Positions 12,310-24,045 of a stretch of 64,000 bases of DNA are shown here, piece after piece. How positions within the stretch are numbered: the first letter of the stretch is position 1; each line of letters starts with the position of its first letter. The translations under genes were made by a program, and so were the position numbers. This DNA is from Callorhinus ursinus (lineage: Eukaryota > Chordata > Mammalia > Carnivora > Otariidae). The DNA is taken from positions 52,563,627 to 52,627,626 of the forward strand of contig NW_020312828.1 of NCBI RefSeq assembly GCF_003265705.1, read 5' to 3'. The notes under the pieces were generated by a model. It had not been told where the DNA came from and did no database searches. It was given only the letters and a program-made list of their open reading frames with translations.

Positions 12310-12446
12310 TGTACTGCCAGCAATCTCTTTCCGTGCCTCTCGCAAAACTTGCTCCTTTCTTCTGACCTTTAAACTAGTTTTTATTTTAGGTAAAACTGCT
12401 TGTTTGTTTGACTTTTTCCCCCTCAAAGAAAGCTTTTGAAGAAGAA

Positions 12447-12464
12447 TCACAGAAAACTAGCCAT
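12447..12464 (-). promoter_or_regulatory. Upstream ORF 2 in ANGPT1 leader (5 codons)
   Basis: ATG GCT AGT TTT CTG TGA encodes MASFL and stops 137 bases before the ANGPT1 start. The ATG context is ACAAATGG: an A at -3 and G at +4, close to the Kozak optimum and therefore likely to be recognised by scanning ribosomes. From memory the human leader has the same ORF with CTA in place of CTG. It probably dampens translation, with reinitiation at the main ATG. Confidence 0.6.
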
Positions 12465-12543
12465 TTGTTAGCTTTGTTCTAAAATGTTATTTTTTTTTTT
12501 ATTTCACTGTAATGGTAGTTTCCTTAGTTAAAACTTGAGATAT

Positions 12544-12552
12544 TTATTGCAT
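12544..12552 (-). promoter_or_regulatory. Upstream ORF 1 in ANGPT1 leader (minimal, 2 codons)
   Basis: ATG CAA TAA is a near-minimal ORF about 240 bases upstream of the main start. Its context, CTACTATGC, is moderate. From memory the human leader has the same triplets. It falls within an AT-rich part of the leader. Confidence 0.5.
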
Positions 12553-12599
12553 AGTAGCTGAGATTTATTGTTTCCTCTCTGTGTAACCGTTCAGCGTGG

Positions 12600-12880
12600 A
12601 GCCTGCCTGAGTCAGCTGCGTGTACATATTCTAGACCCTTTCCCCTACCCTATCTGCAGCAGATCTGCTATTTTCTCCCAGACCTCAGTGAGTTTTATTA
12701 AGGTTGCACATCCAAGCCAAGCTGGAAGCAGGCAGCCTTTCACAAGATGACTTGACAGGAATGCATGAGTGTGCCCCTATGCTAAGGATTGCTGAAGGCT
12801 TGGAGCAGCGGATCGTCTTACAAATTGGCTAGATGCGCATGACCTCGATCATGTATGGCCCTCCCGCCCCTTCCGCAGAC
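12600..12880 (-). promoter_or_regulatory. Candidate proximal promoter of ANGPT1
   Basis: This stretch is more GC-rich than its surroundings and lies at and upstream of the 5' UTR. Visible motifs are a TGAGTCA AP-1 site (12608-12614) overlapping a CAGCTG E-box (12613-12618), a CCAAT box on the gene strand (12824-12830), a GC box CCCGCCCC (12863-12870) and an adjacent ETS core TTCCGC (12871-12876). I see no TATA box. ANGPT1 is reported to respond to ETS-family factors, which fits. The extent of the promoter is inferred from position and motifs only. Confidence 0.5.
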
Positions 12881-12884
12881 AATT

Positions 12885-14185
12885 GCCTCCAGCCTTTAGC
12901 AGATTCAGGGCAAATCAATAGAGCAGTCCACCTTAATACACTCTTGCTGTGCATGCTGACCTACTAAAACCTAGCAAACTAGCAGTATGTTTTTAAAGTT
13001 ACTATTTAATTGGGGAACTCTAAGAAGAAATTGGCATGGTGTCCAGTAAAATAATTTTTGATAGTGAATGATAAATCTGTATAAATATTAATTTTTTAAA
13101 AAATTATTCTTGACTCTGGGAAAAAGATATTAAAAACCATTTTTAGAGATGGTTTTCTCTCACTCATGGTATTCACTTAGACTTTAAGGAGTTGGAGAAA
13201 ATTGTCAGGGAGGGTCAAATTAGCAAAAAAAAATTTCACAACTTGTCACTCAAAGGAATATAGACAGCATGTGCATATTAAGCAGAATAAGCTAAGTACT
13301 TTCTGAGATAAGGATTTTAAATGAAACTGGTCCCCTGATCAGAATATAGCTCTCTGTGCTCTATGTATATAAATTGAGCAAGTTTCTTACAAAAACAGTG
13401 TGGTTACAATTTAAGACAGTGGCCAGAGAATTATTAATTCCTGTGGTACATCCTAATCATGGATTTCACAAGGACCTCTTTCGTGTTGCTGTGGCTATCT
13501 TTAACCCTGCTAAGGAAGTTCCCCATAAAGTCTCCTGGGGCTGCACAAGAACATTATCTGAGAATAAACATACATCAGGTGTGTCAATGGGCCAGCAAAG
13601 AGCTGTACGGGAGAAATCACTCCTTCTATTAAATAAGAAACAAAAATTATCGGAAGGTAATTTCTCACAGGTAGGGTGAAAACATTTGAACAAAAGGTTC
13701 AGTAAAACATAAAGAATAGGTGATAATTATAGAATTAAGGTTATGGCACTGAGATCTTTACTAAGTATGTGCAGAAAACATGAATTATGAGCAGAGGCTT
13801 TCATCAAGAACTGGGAGGGATTTTCAGGAATAGAGCTTCTCAACTGCAGTCATGATATAAAAACAGAAGTCACAGATGTTGACTCTTGTGTCCTCGGGGT
13901 ACAGGTCAGTGGGTAAAGGGCAATAAGGTTGGAGATTGGTGTGTAGGGAAATGTTAGAGGAAAGGGCAAAACAAATTCCAGAAAAAAATGTGATTTCCTT
14001 GGGACAAAAAAATTGTTCCGAAATTTATCAGTCTTTTCCATACCAAATAACAAATTTCTGATCTGACAGAAATTGAAGCAAATAATACCAAACATAGCAA
14101 TAAAGTACTTGAATTGTCTCTGCAGCTTCCTCCTGTTGGCTGACTTGTCACTCATGTGCAATAAAAAAAAAAAAAGGCATTTAAT
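12885..14185. other. Upstream flank, no recognised gene or repeat
   Basis: Unique AT-rich sequence. A 107-codon open frame at 13356-13679 (plus strand) has no recognisable domain and a composition like its surroundings. An A13 tract follows CAAT at about 14160-14174. Confidence 0.5.
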
Positions 14186-14189
14186 AAGG

Positions 14190-14400
14190 GTTTAATATTT
14201 TCCAGGTCTGTGCACGTACTCCTTGCACATGATCTCATTTAATTATTCCAATGAACCTGAAACATGGATAATATGTTTAATCCCATTTTATTGATGGGAA
14301 AACTGAGTCACAGAAAGGCGAAGTGGTCACAATTCACATAGCTAGCTAGGAATGGTGCCAATGTGTAAACTCTGGCCAACTGATTCCAAGCCTGTCCTTC
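14190..14400 (-). repeat. MIR SINE, antisense
   Basis: TCTCATTTAATTATTCCAATGA, then TTTTATTGATGGGAAAACTGAG and CACAGAAAGGCGAAGTGG give the antisense MIR pattern, ending near CCAAGCCTGTCCTTC. Confidence 0.82.
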
Positions 14401-14841
14401 TAACCTCCAAGCCAGCCAAAAGGCTTCCAAAAGGGCTCCAGCTGCAGTGATTCACAGTCCTAGAGCAGACTAAGTAATGGTATTGAGAAGTAAAACAACT
14501 GATTAAAAGCCAGTTTATACCACCCAAGTGATTTAATCTGTCCTCTGTACCCAAGAAACAAACAGGAGTGACAGGTAACCCATGCAATAGAGTTTTTAAA
14601 GGCCTACAAAAGGATGAAGTAAACTGGCAAAGCACAGATTGTCTAAGAACATTTTCCAACATTGCTTGCTTTGAAAATTATTCCTGGAAAGAAGAGAGTA
14701 CAAAACCAACCCCTTAAGTGATTCGTTAAAAACTAAATATAGCTGAAAATCAGCAGAAGACACAAAAGTAGTGAGGTTTCTATTAAAGTGTTTCTGTGTT
14801 TTATAACAGCCAAAATTTAAAAATCTGTTCCTCCGTGTGGG

Positions 14842-14868
14842 GTGTGTGTGTGTTTGTGTGTGTGTGTG
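14842..14868. repeat. (GT)n microsatellite
   Basis: GT dinucleotides with one TTT interruption. Confidence 0.9.
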
Positions 14869-14869
14869 A

Positions 14870-15734
14870 ATCTACATGTGCTTGTTCATATATTTTTCCA
14901 ATCTGAACAAATGAAATGAAGGAATTCACAATTTCCTGAGGGAAAAGCAGACAACTAAGAAAGGAAGCCTGAAATACAAGTACTAAAAAAAGGGGGAGGG
15001 GACAGAGAGACAGTAAAAGGAACTGATTTATTTCTTTTCCAGAAAAACAAAGAAACAAAAAAACATGACACTGAAAGTACTAATGTCAATCTGGAAAAAA
15101 AAAAAGTCTCAAGATGAATTTTAAGCAGCTGGAAAACACAGGGACATGTACAATGAACTCATATGTTTTAGGACTTCAGCTGAGGAGACACTGGGTGCAT
15201 TTGAGGCTCCTCGTGACATGCTAAAGAGCATAAGCTTCCAAGGACCTGAACCTAACCAACAGCAATACGGTGGGTCGTTGTTGCTGACTATTCAGAAATG
15301 TTGCAGGTTAGGAGACTTCAGAATTTAGGAAGGAATTTGAAACACAGGCCATATTTAAAAAAAAAAAACTGCTCTGCCACACCTCCAAAAAGGTAAAAAA
15401 AAAAAAATTCAAAAGAACTAAATAATTGTATTCAGTTGAATACTCAGGCAGCTTGATCTTGAAAGCTCTGTATCTTTGTATTATTTATTTATTTATTTTT
15501 GCATTACTAGAGCTCTGGAATAGGGAGGTTTATGCTTTAAGTGTCTGATCTCTTATCTACAATAATCCTAGTAAACATTAGCCTCATCCAGAAATTTCCA
15601 GTGAGACAGGGAACACCATTTATATGGGAACCTGATAGCCCTAAATCTCTCCTAACAACAAGTCTTTGTTACTTCTTTTGTGAAGTTTTCTTAATTTCTC
15701 CAGGCCCAAAAAGTGACTCTCTCTGATGTGTTTC
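14870..15734. other. No recognised feature
   Basis: Unique AT-rich DNA with several A9-A12 runs (15090s, 15357s, 15396s) and a TTTATTTATTTATTTA tract near 15482. Short open frames here have no recognisable similarity. Confidence 0.5.
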
Positions 15735-15925
15735 AATAACCTTCTTTTCATATCTCCATAATGGTACTTCTCACACTGCTTTTCTAATTATTTCTTTTTT
15801 GGTCTATCTCCCCCTCTAGCTGTGAGCTCATAAAGTAATCTGCTCTTTCATCACTGATTTCCCAGCACTTACTATGCTATGCACTTTGGTTGAAGGAATG
15901 AGAGAACAAATGAATGAGTGAATTG
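15735..15925 (+). repeat. L2 LINE 3' end
   Basis: CCCCCTCTAGCTGTGAGCTCATAAAG, then TTTCCCAGCACTTACTATGC and a GGTTGAAGGAATGAGAGAAC tail follow the L2 3' terminus, which usually ends in TGAATGAATGA-like repeats. Confidence 0.65.
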
Positions 15926-16074
15926 AGCTAATTGAATTACTAAGTATCTGACCACTATATAACTGGCCACATCTGTTGCATTTTGTCGGGTGAGTCTGCC
16001 TAGAATCGGGGTGAAACAAAATTTATTCTAAAGAATGAGTTAGATAGAAGAACATGGTACAATAATAATGCATA

Positions 16075-16290
16075 ACATTTTCTAACCCAAAACAAATTAA
16101 TTTCCTCATTTAACATTTACAGCACCCCCATAATTGTATATCATTTCTGTTTTGCAGATGAGAAAAACTGTGGCACACAGAGGTGAATTACCCAAGATCG
16201 ATGATCTCTTATGTAGCAGAGCAGGAATTTGATCCTCAATCCATCTAAATCTGGGGCCCACATTCCTAACCCACTGAGCTATAATGCCTC
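16075..16290 (-). repeat. MIR SINE, antisense
   Basis: TTTTGCAGATGAGAAAAACTG, GGCACACAGAGGTGAATTA, then GCAGAGCAGGAATTTGATCC give the antisense MIR pattern. Confidence 0.85.
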
Positions 16291-17584
16291 CAGCAATACC
16301 TCAGTATTAGGAAATAGGGAGAAAACATTTCTTAAATTTAGGGGACAGGAACAACACGGCATCTATAACTAAGATGGGTTTTCTCCTCCTCTTAGCCATG
16401 GCCTTCATGGATTCATGTTATGATCTTTTATAACAGAGCTAATGTTAAGCAAAGATGCACCAGTATGGTTTTCCCATCTACTAACAAACATCTAACCTGA
16501 TTGTTCAGGTTATACTTAGAATGAATTCTCTATGTTTAGTCCTGTGCCATATCACCTGTTATATATATTGCTCTAAAATAACATTAAATAATAGTTTATT
16601 CCTCAAAAACACCATCAAGTACTCCTCTAGTATTCACATAGACCCCCTATAATGACAAAAGGGACAAGAAAGCATTCTCCTCCCTTGTATACTGAACACA
16701 ATGTCATTCAGCACATATTCTGTAGATACATTCTTGAAACACATTCTATATTTTAAGGGCACCATATTTGATGGCTCTGCTCTGGCAATTTCAGGGTTCA
16801 AGAATATCAGTAGGGCTATGGCAGTTGTAGCTATGTCTAAAAGGAAGCACTTGGCTATAATCCCTGCAGGCAGAGCCAAGACCCCTTCACTCAACTATGT
16901 AGGCATCAAAGGTATCCACACAGATGGAAATAACCACACAGTGCTAAAACAGAAAAACAAGAAGATGGAGGATATCACCTGGCGACTGACGGCACTTCGT
17001 GAGTACATGGGAAATATCCATTGGTAACTCTCAAATGAATTGGAAAGACTACAAAGAGGTAGACACTGCAGTGGGCGGGGTGAGGAAGACACTGCAGTGA
17101 GTAGAGAAATGTACATAGGTGAAGAACATAAAAATTATTATGTAAATAGTCCCCTGCCTTCTGATGAGAGAAATTTCTGATAATTGGTGGATGTCTTGCT
17201 ATCTAAGTCAGTTTTTAATTGTAGCTATCTATAAGTTGGAAAGGGCTCAGACAGAATTAATTTGTTCCACATAAGAAAGCAGATAAGGGACTCAAGGGAA
17301 GATCTGGAAATGGAAGATGAGCTAGAGAGATTTGGAGAAGAGTTAGAAGAGAAAGGAAACTTGTGGCTGTGTGGCTGAGAGAAACTCCGGAAGATATAGT
17401 GAGTACAGAGGTTTGCAGTGAAATGGTGTTTCCTGTGAGATAAGATCCCTCTTTTTCAGCAAAACACATGCTTATGGGCAAGTGACTTCTTTAGCATGAA
17501 TGAGAAGAATCATTGGTCCTTGCTCCATATATGGAGCTAACATCGGAGTTATACTATTAATGTGAACACAATATATATTTCATT

Positions 17585-17705
17585 TTGCTATTTCACACTA
17601 GGTTAGAGCCTCCCCAGAGCTGGGACTGCATCTGTCTTATTGATCATTCTATCCCCTTTTTCTGGCACAGAAGAAGCAACTAATAAATATTTGTGATCCA
17701 GCCGA
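17585..17705 (+). repeat. L2 LINE 3'-end fragment
   Basis: AGAGCCTCCCCAGAGCTGGGAC, then TCTATCCCCTTTTTCTGGCAC and AACTAATAAATATTTGTGATCC resemble the L2 3' end. Confidence 0.5.
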
Positions 17706-18589
17706 CTGTCTGTCTGACTCATTCACTTTAATTCCCAATGATGAGATCTGAAGACATAGAAGCATCCCCCTCCCTTGCAGGTTCTCTTGCCTAGGTTCCA
17801 AGACCTCACTTTCTGTAGAGTCATATAGGAGATCAGGATCCATATATTTCAAAGCAAATCCCAGAAATCTCAGTGGAATAGTACCCAACAGTCCCAGTCA
17901 CCCAGGGACATAGTTGTAGAACCATTCAAGAAACATTATAGAAATACCCTCCAGTGTGAGGTTACTTGTTAATTCTACAACAGAGATAACTTCTACAAGT
18001 ACCCAAGTCATAAAAGAAAACAAACAGCTGGAGATTGTAACAAGTAGAAATACAGATGCCAAAATTCCCCTCATACCAGAATGGAGAAAGATTTCCAGTG
18101 GAGACCCAGTGAGATGAGATTTTATCATGGGAAAAAGCATATAAACCCACTTTGCATTTATTAACTGTCTCCTTTCTCCTCTTTTTCCCTATAGAAGTCT
18201 TCATTCCTACATGAGAGAAGAATGCAAAGGTCTCTCTGTCTAAGCTTTACAACTTCAGAAAGAACATGTATTTTACATCTTCTCAGAAACTCAGAAAGAA
18301 CATGAATGGAAAGGAATGGCTAGAATCATCATGTGATGAATCATGTACCCAATGGCACATGGATGGTGACTAATCCTTGTAGCCAAAGCTGATAAATGAC
18401 CTCCATTGAGCAGTGACTAGAAGATACAGGACCTTCTGTGATTCTTTTTGTGATTAGAGAGTTGTGACCACCTCTGCTCATCAGACGTTGGATGAACTGT
18501 TCAGTAGTGGTTAAGGTGGGAGGCAAATTGCTTTCTCTTTGTTTTTGCTTATTTCTTGTTTATGCTTTTAAACAAAATTGAATTACATT

Positions 18590-18760
18590 GGGTAAGATAT
18601 TTAATTATTCTAAGATTAGTTTCCTTATCCCTAAAATGAGGATGATAATACAGTATCACTTTTATAAGTGGGGGTGCGAAGATTAAATATAATAATGGAT
18701 ATAAGGTACTGAACACAATATCTAGAGCATATCAAGTACTCTGAATGTTAGTTCTTATTT
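18590..18760 (+). repeat. MIR SINE fragment
   Basis: AGTTTCCTTATCCCTAAAATGAGG, then GATGATAATACAGTATC and TGAACACAATATCTAGAGCAT match the 3' half of MIR in sense orientation. Confidence 0.7.
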
Positions 18761-18944
18761 CTAAATTTAAGCTCTCTTCCTTGAGCTCAAAAATGATCCT
18801 ACTTTTAAACCTATTTTTTGAGTTTTATGACTACCTTGACCTAACTCCATTCCCTATCATTTCATCCTCTCAATTGTTTAAAATCACTTCTGAACCTCTT
18901 AAAAATCACATTTAAGTGACTAATATGGGACAGTGACCACATTC

Positions 18945-19090
18945 ACAATGATAGTTCACATAAACAGCTTTGGTTTCCTTGAGGGCAGGACGAATGTTTT
19001 CTTCCTCAGGGCTTGCATCCTCAGCACTTGGAACAGTGAGTGGCTGACACATACAAGGTGTTCAATAAATATTTGTTGAATGAATGAAAG
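18945..19090 (+). repeat. L2 LINE 3' end
   Basis: TTCCTTGAGGGCAGGACGAAT, TGCATCCTCAGCACTTGGAAC, and the terminal TTCAATAAATATTTGTTGAA with ATGAATGAA are a well-preserved L2 3' end. Confidence 0.85.
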
Positions 19091-20829
19091 AAGTTGGAAA
19101 CAATTTAGTAAGAATATTCTATTCCACAGAGACATCTAGTAGGGCAGACCAACATATAAACGTAGTGTGATATGAATTTTATTCCCTAGGAACCATGGGA
19201 GAAATGTGGATGCCATTTATGGCTTCATCACTGTGACTTGTTATCAGACTCATTTCCGGCCAATTCAACTAGATAACCTTATTTTCAAGAGCTTCTTTTA
19301 TGACTAGACTTGTGGCATATATCACCCCATTCTGTTTCCTAGGATGAGGAGATAAAGTGGCAAGTGTTTGCCTCTGATAAAATGAAAAAGAATTGAAACA
19401 CTCTACTATTAATCTTATAAGAAATATACAGCTGGGCACGACTCGTACATTAGCAAAGGAAATCTTATTTTATCTATTTTTTCTCCAATAATTTTGCTTC
19501 CACTTAGGCTCTAATCAGATTAGGAATTTGGCAGTTAAATTAGAAAATAAATTCCAGTGGTATAAAAACTTGTGACAATATAATGGCTTAACCAGGCTCT
19601 TAGTTCACAAGTTGACAGGCAAAGACCAGTCCTTTCAATGTTAACCTTAAATGAAGTACCTATTAAATCTGAAAAGCTTATATATTTTTTTTCATTGAAC
19701 TTGTACCTGGTTCTTTCTTCTTTATCCTCCTCTTACAGTTAGTACAAATCCTTAAAAGGGAGAATTGTGGCAAATAAAGAAAGGCTAGAAGACCAGCATA
19801 AATGACTGAAAAAAATCAGAAAAGATTGTGATAATCATTTCATTCTATATAGTTAAATTTTATTTTTCTTGTGATATATTCAGATGGATCATGTTTAACT
19901 CCAGAGGCATAAAACAGCCTGCTATATTTTACAAAATGTTTCCCAAATTTGTATCACATTCACCCTCAGTGTATGTATCAAAACTGCACACATGCCCCTT
20001 GTACTACTGTTTACCTACTAATTTCCTTAACTCAAATTTTAAGCTTTCTTTGTATCTGAGATTTACCTTAAGTAAGAATATCTGGAAAACCAATCACATG
20101 TGCTTTTTCCTAATGTATATTACGATGAACACAGAATATTAAATAGAATATCTGTCCACAAACCACCCACTACATATTTCATGTCCTCAGTGGAATGTGT
20201 AGCACACTTTGGGAAACATGACTTAGTGTTATCTACAGTGGGGTACTTTCTCTTTGCAAAATGAATGAAAAATAATACCTCCTGTCAACATATCTGTGGA
20301 AAAGACTAGCTGCTGCAGTCCCTCAAGATCAGTTTGCATCATGCCCAGAGTGTTTGGGGATTGCTCCCATTCTGCAGTCAAATCAGAAATGCAAAAAAGC
20401 TTTTGAAACAGACGCTTCTGTACTTATGCTGCCAGAGAGCACATAAAGAACTTCCCTCCATCTCAACCTGGAAGCCATGGGGAAGGATCGGCAGCAGCCC
20501 TACTTGTAACGCTGTCCTGATGGCCTGAAATTGAGACTAATGATTGACCAGGAATTTCCACAGCTCTTCTCTTGATTCTGGCAAGGGAAAAAATAGTGAG
20601 GTTATTTAGTGTCCAAAGAGTAAATCTTCACTCCTTTTTCGTCTTGTTTTTGGATGAGTGTTGGGGAAACAGTAAACAAATTTCTCCTCAAGAGTTGCAT
20701 TCCCCCTCGAAGAATTTACATTCCTTCCTGACATCCCTCATAGAGCCATAAAAACACATCAGTTCAAAAGAGGGAAAGGAGAGTTAATATTTAAAGGAGC
20801 AGTTAAGAATGAATTACTCTCAGTTTAAT

Positions 20830-21030
20830 AATAGCTAACATTTGAGTACCTATGATATGTCCAGGATTGTGCTAATCATTGTACCTGCATTATCTGTTCT
20901 GTTAGAATCACAATAACTCAATATGCAGGAACTTTTATTACCATAATTTTACAGAGGAAATAACAAATTCAGAAACCTCAAGCAGGACTCAATCCCGGGG
21001 TTTTCTGATTCCAGAGGTGAAGCTTTTAGC
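20830..21030 (-). repeat. MIR SINE, antisense
   Basis: TTGAGTACCTATGATATGTCC, CATTATCTGTTCTGTTAG, TTTACAGAGGAAATAAC and the right end GATTCCAGAGGTGAAGC follow antisense MIR. Confidence 0.75.
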
Positions 21031-21214
21031 AATTACATATATACAAGCCCTCCATAAGTCCTGTGAAGAGGACTTGTTCATTTGGATTCCCAGAATTAAT
21101 TATCTACCTGATTTTTCGCATACCTTTCCTTATTTATTAAACCAGTAAGAAGCATAGAACCTGATAGCCAATTACACCAAAGGAAAGTTGTAATAGTTGA
21201 GAATGAGAGCTATC

Positions 21215-21389
21215 GATAGAAGTTAACAATTACAGTATATTTACTGTATGTCAATCACTTTACATACATTATCAAATTTAAACAAGCATATCATACCCAT
21301 TTCACAGATGAACAAACTGAAGCTTTAGAAAATAAGAAACTTGACCCAGGTTATATAGAAGTAGCATTTTAACCAGGCCATCTGATTTT
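21215..21389 (-). repeat. MIR SINE, antisense
   Basis: TTACTGTATGTCAATCACTTTAC, CATTTCACAGATGAACAAACTG and TTGACCCAGGTTATATAG match antisense MIR. Its right end adjoins the Can-SINE insertion at 21406. Confidence 0.8.
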
Positions 21390-21405
21390 AGGACCCAATC
21401 ATCTT

Positions 21406-21606
21406 TTTAAATTTTTTTTAAAGATTTTATTTATTTATTTGTCAGAGAGAGACAGCAGGAGAGGGAACACAAGCAGGGGGAGTGGGAGAGGGAGAAGCAA
21501 GCTTCCTGCTGAGCAGGGAGTCTGATGCAGGGCTTGATCCCCGGACCCTGGGATCATCACCTGAGCTGAAGTCAGACACTTAACAACTGAGCCACCCAGG
21601 GGCCCC
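21406..21606 (-). mobile_element. Can-SINE, antisense, with target-site duplication
   Basis: Runs from a T-rich tail complement (TTAAAGATTTTATTTATTTA) to CTGAGCCACCCAGGGGCCCC. It is flanked by a 16-base duplication, AGGACCCAATCATCTT at 21390-21405 and AGGACCCAGTCATCTT at 21607-21622, with one mismatch. Confidence 0.95.
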
Positions 21607-21749
21607 AGGACCCAGTCATCTTAATACACTAAAAAAACTGTCTAAAATAAGTGGGGGGAAAAAAAAACATTTACAAGGTATTTATACGGAGCAGGTTAGC
21701 CAGTTGTATTCTCATCTTCACTGAGTGAAAAAGGCAAGACTAGTTCATT

Positions 21750-21932
21750 GTCCTCAAAGTTGTATCCCAGGCTGGCAGCATCAGCATCACCAGCAATCTT
21801 GCTCATAATGCAAAATCCCAAGTCCCACCCAGAACTACTGAATCAGAAACCAGAGTATGGGACCCAGCTTCTTTTTAACAAGTCTCACAGATACTATGAT
21901 CCTTATATATTTTGAGAACCACTTGTTTGATT
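21750..21932 (+). mobile_element. MER5A hAT-Charlie DNA transposon
   Basis: GGCAGCATCAGCATCACC, then AATCCCAAGTCCCACCCAGA, CTACTGAATCAGAAACC and a TTTTGAGAACCACTT end match the MER5A consensus as I recall it. Confidence 0.85.
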
Positions 21933-21949
21933 CATTAATTCCTTACCCT

Positions 21950-22125
21950 AGCAGAACCTTAGGATCACTTGAGGACTTGAGGACTTAACATAAATAAGAT
22001 GCTTGGGCTTGTCTCTAGAGATTCTGATTCAGTTATCTGGGGTGCAACATAGACAAGGACTGTTTAAAAAAAAATGTAACAGATGGTACTAAAGTATAGC
22101 CATGGTTGAGAACCAATGGCTTAAT
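21950..22125 (+). mobile_element. Second MER5-type element, same orientation
   Basis: AACCTTAGGATCACTTGAGG, CTTGTCTCTAGAGATTCTGATTC and GGTTGAGAACCAATGG are the same family as the neighbouring copy, more diverged. Confidence 0.7.
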
Positions 22126-22798
22126 TGAAAGAGCTAACCAAGAAGAAATGCTGTGAAAAGAGCCAGATTGGTTCTAGACAAAGAAATAAATAGTAAACTT
22201 ACTTAGATATGCCTAAAAACATTTCTGGAGAGTTATTTAATTCTGGGATTATAAAACAATGACCTTGGTGCTATAAAGTGCTGTATGTTTAATTTCTAGA
22301 GCATTTAAAGACACAGAGATGATCACAGATTAAATAAACCAGATTCAAGAGATTAAGTATCTCCATGGTTCATATTGTTTTGCTGTTGTCGAAGTAATTT
22401 ATCTCTTAAATTTCTATTTTTAAAGCGTTTAAGGAATAAAATATTTATGTCTTTATCACTCATGAGTACAATATTGACCCTCATCTAATAATTTACAGTT
22501 GCTGTTATGACGACATTTTGTCTCTGTTCTCACAAAGCATTCTTATTTGTCCCTCCCAAAATAAGCAGCCAATACCTGTAGTCTTATCTCTAACTGCTCC
22601 AATATCTGATTTTTCACCTGAGATGAATGAATGTCTAGGAAATCAGCAATGAGAAGTAAACTGTCCTAAATAAATTACAAAGGGTTTAGAATTACTGGTT
22701 GTATCCTCTGATTATATAACCCGTATAGAGTCTGTCTTTCACAAGAAAACCATGAGCTTTAGGAATAACTATTTTCTTGTATCAAATTGGCATTACAT

Positions 22799-23258
22799 GT
22801 CTACAGCAGCACTATTCACAACAGCCAAAAGGTGAAAACAATCCAAATGTCCACGAATGGATGAATGTATAAACAAACAGTGGTACATCCTCACAATATA
22901 TTATTCAGCCACAAAAAGAAATGAAGTACTGATACATGTTACAACATGGACGAACCTCCAAAACATCACAGTAAGTGAAAGATGGCAGATACAAAAGGTC
23001 ACATATTGTGATTCCATTTATATGAAATACCCAGAATAGGTAAATCCAGAGCAACTAATCAGATTAGTGGTCTTCCACTAATGCTGCATGTAGGGAGCAG
23101 TAGGGAGTGACTGCTTAATGAGATCTCATGAAATGTTTTGGACCCAGTAGTGGTGATGGTTGCACAACACTGTGAATGTACTAGTGAGTTGTATGCTTTA
23201 AAATGGTTAAATTTAATGCTATGTGATTTCACCTCAATAAAAAAATAATTTTAACAAT
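22799..23258 (+). mobile_element. 5'-truncated LINE-1, 3' end
   Basis: Covers the end of ORF2 and the 3' UTR: CAGCACTATTCACAACAGCC, CCAAATGTCCACGAATGG, ATTCAGCCACAAAAAG, to CACCTCAATAAAAAAATAAT. Probable target duplication AATTGGCATTACAT (22785-22798) and AATTGGCACCACAT (23259-23272), 12 of 14 identical. Confidence 0.88.
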
Positions 23259-24045
23259 AATTGGCACCACATCTCCAAAAAGCATTTTTGGCATCTGTAT
23301 TTGCATTAGATTACCATAAGATGCGCTGATATAAAACATGTATTTTTTTTAACTTTTATTTTGAAGTAATTATAGGTAAATAGGAACCTCCGAAGTTGGT
23401 ACAGGAAGGACTCATGTACCTTTCACTGTTTCTCCATTGGTTACAACTTACCAGTAATTATAATTTTAGTATAATATTTTAATCAGGAACTGGGCATTAG
23501 TACAATGTGCATATATAGCTCTTTATCATTTTATCACATGTATAAAATCATACAACCACCATAATCAAGATACAGAAATATTCCACCACCACAAAGGTCT
23601 CCCTCATGCTATTCCTTTACAGTCATCCACTCTCTGCTTAACACCATCTCTAACCCGTGGCAGCCACTGATATGTTTTCCATCTCTAAAATTTTTTCATT
23701 TCAAGAATGTTATATAAATGGAATTGTATAGTATATTATCTCTTGAGGCTGGCTCTTTTTTCATTCATCATAATGTTCTTGAGATTCATCCAAGTTGTTT
23801 TGTATTCATTTCTTGTCGTTACTGAGTACCATTCTATGGTATGGATGTACCTCAGTTTGTTTAATCATAACCTATCAAGGGACAGTTTGGTTGTTTCTAC
23901 TTTGGGGCTGTAACAAATAAAGCTGCTAAGAAAAACTGTGTACAGGCTTTTGTGTAGACATAAATCTCCACATCACTGCAATAAATGCCTAGGAGCATGA
24001 AGGTTAGATTGTACGGTAAAAGTATATTTTTTTAAGAAACTGCCA

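Larger units (their letters stand above)
12310..12620 (-). other. ANGPT1: 5' UTR of ANGPT1 (known part)
   Basis: Read on the minus strand, this stretch matches my recollection of the human ANGPT1 mRNA leader almost throughout, from CAGCTGACTCAGGCAGG near 12618 down to GGCAGTACA just before the ATG. It is AU-rich and contains two complete short upstream ORFs. The true transcription start is not visible and may lie further upstream. The reading frame of the ANGPT1 ATG stays open for about 50 codons upstream to a TAG near 12457, but contains no ATG. Confidence 0.85.

Noticed and set aside
12016..12372. 118-codon plus-strand open frame overlapping ANGPT1 exon 1
   Set aside because: It is the antisense shadow of a strongly conserved coding exon and has no recognisable protein similarity.
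12310..12450. N-terminal extension of ANGPT1 starting at an in-frame GTG (MILLQKLSL...)
   Set aside because: GTG is a poor eukaryotic start. The first in-frame ATG is followed immediately by a classic signal peptide, and an extension would bury that signal peptide.
11953..12450. 165-codon minus-strand open frame taken as a single-exon gene
   Set aside because: It fuses leader, ANGPT1 exon 1 and intron; only 12013-12309 is coding.
14100..14175. Processed pseudogene suggested by the A-run after CAAT at 14160-14174
   Set aside because: No coding similarity upstream and no flanking duplication seen; more likely a simple A-run.
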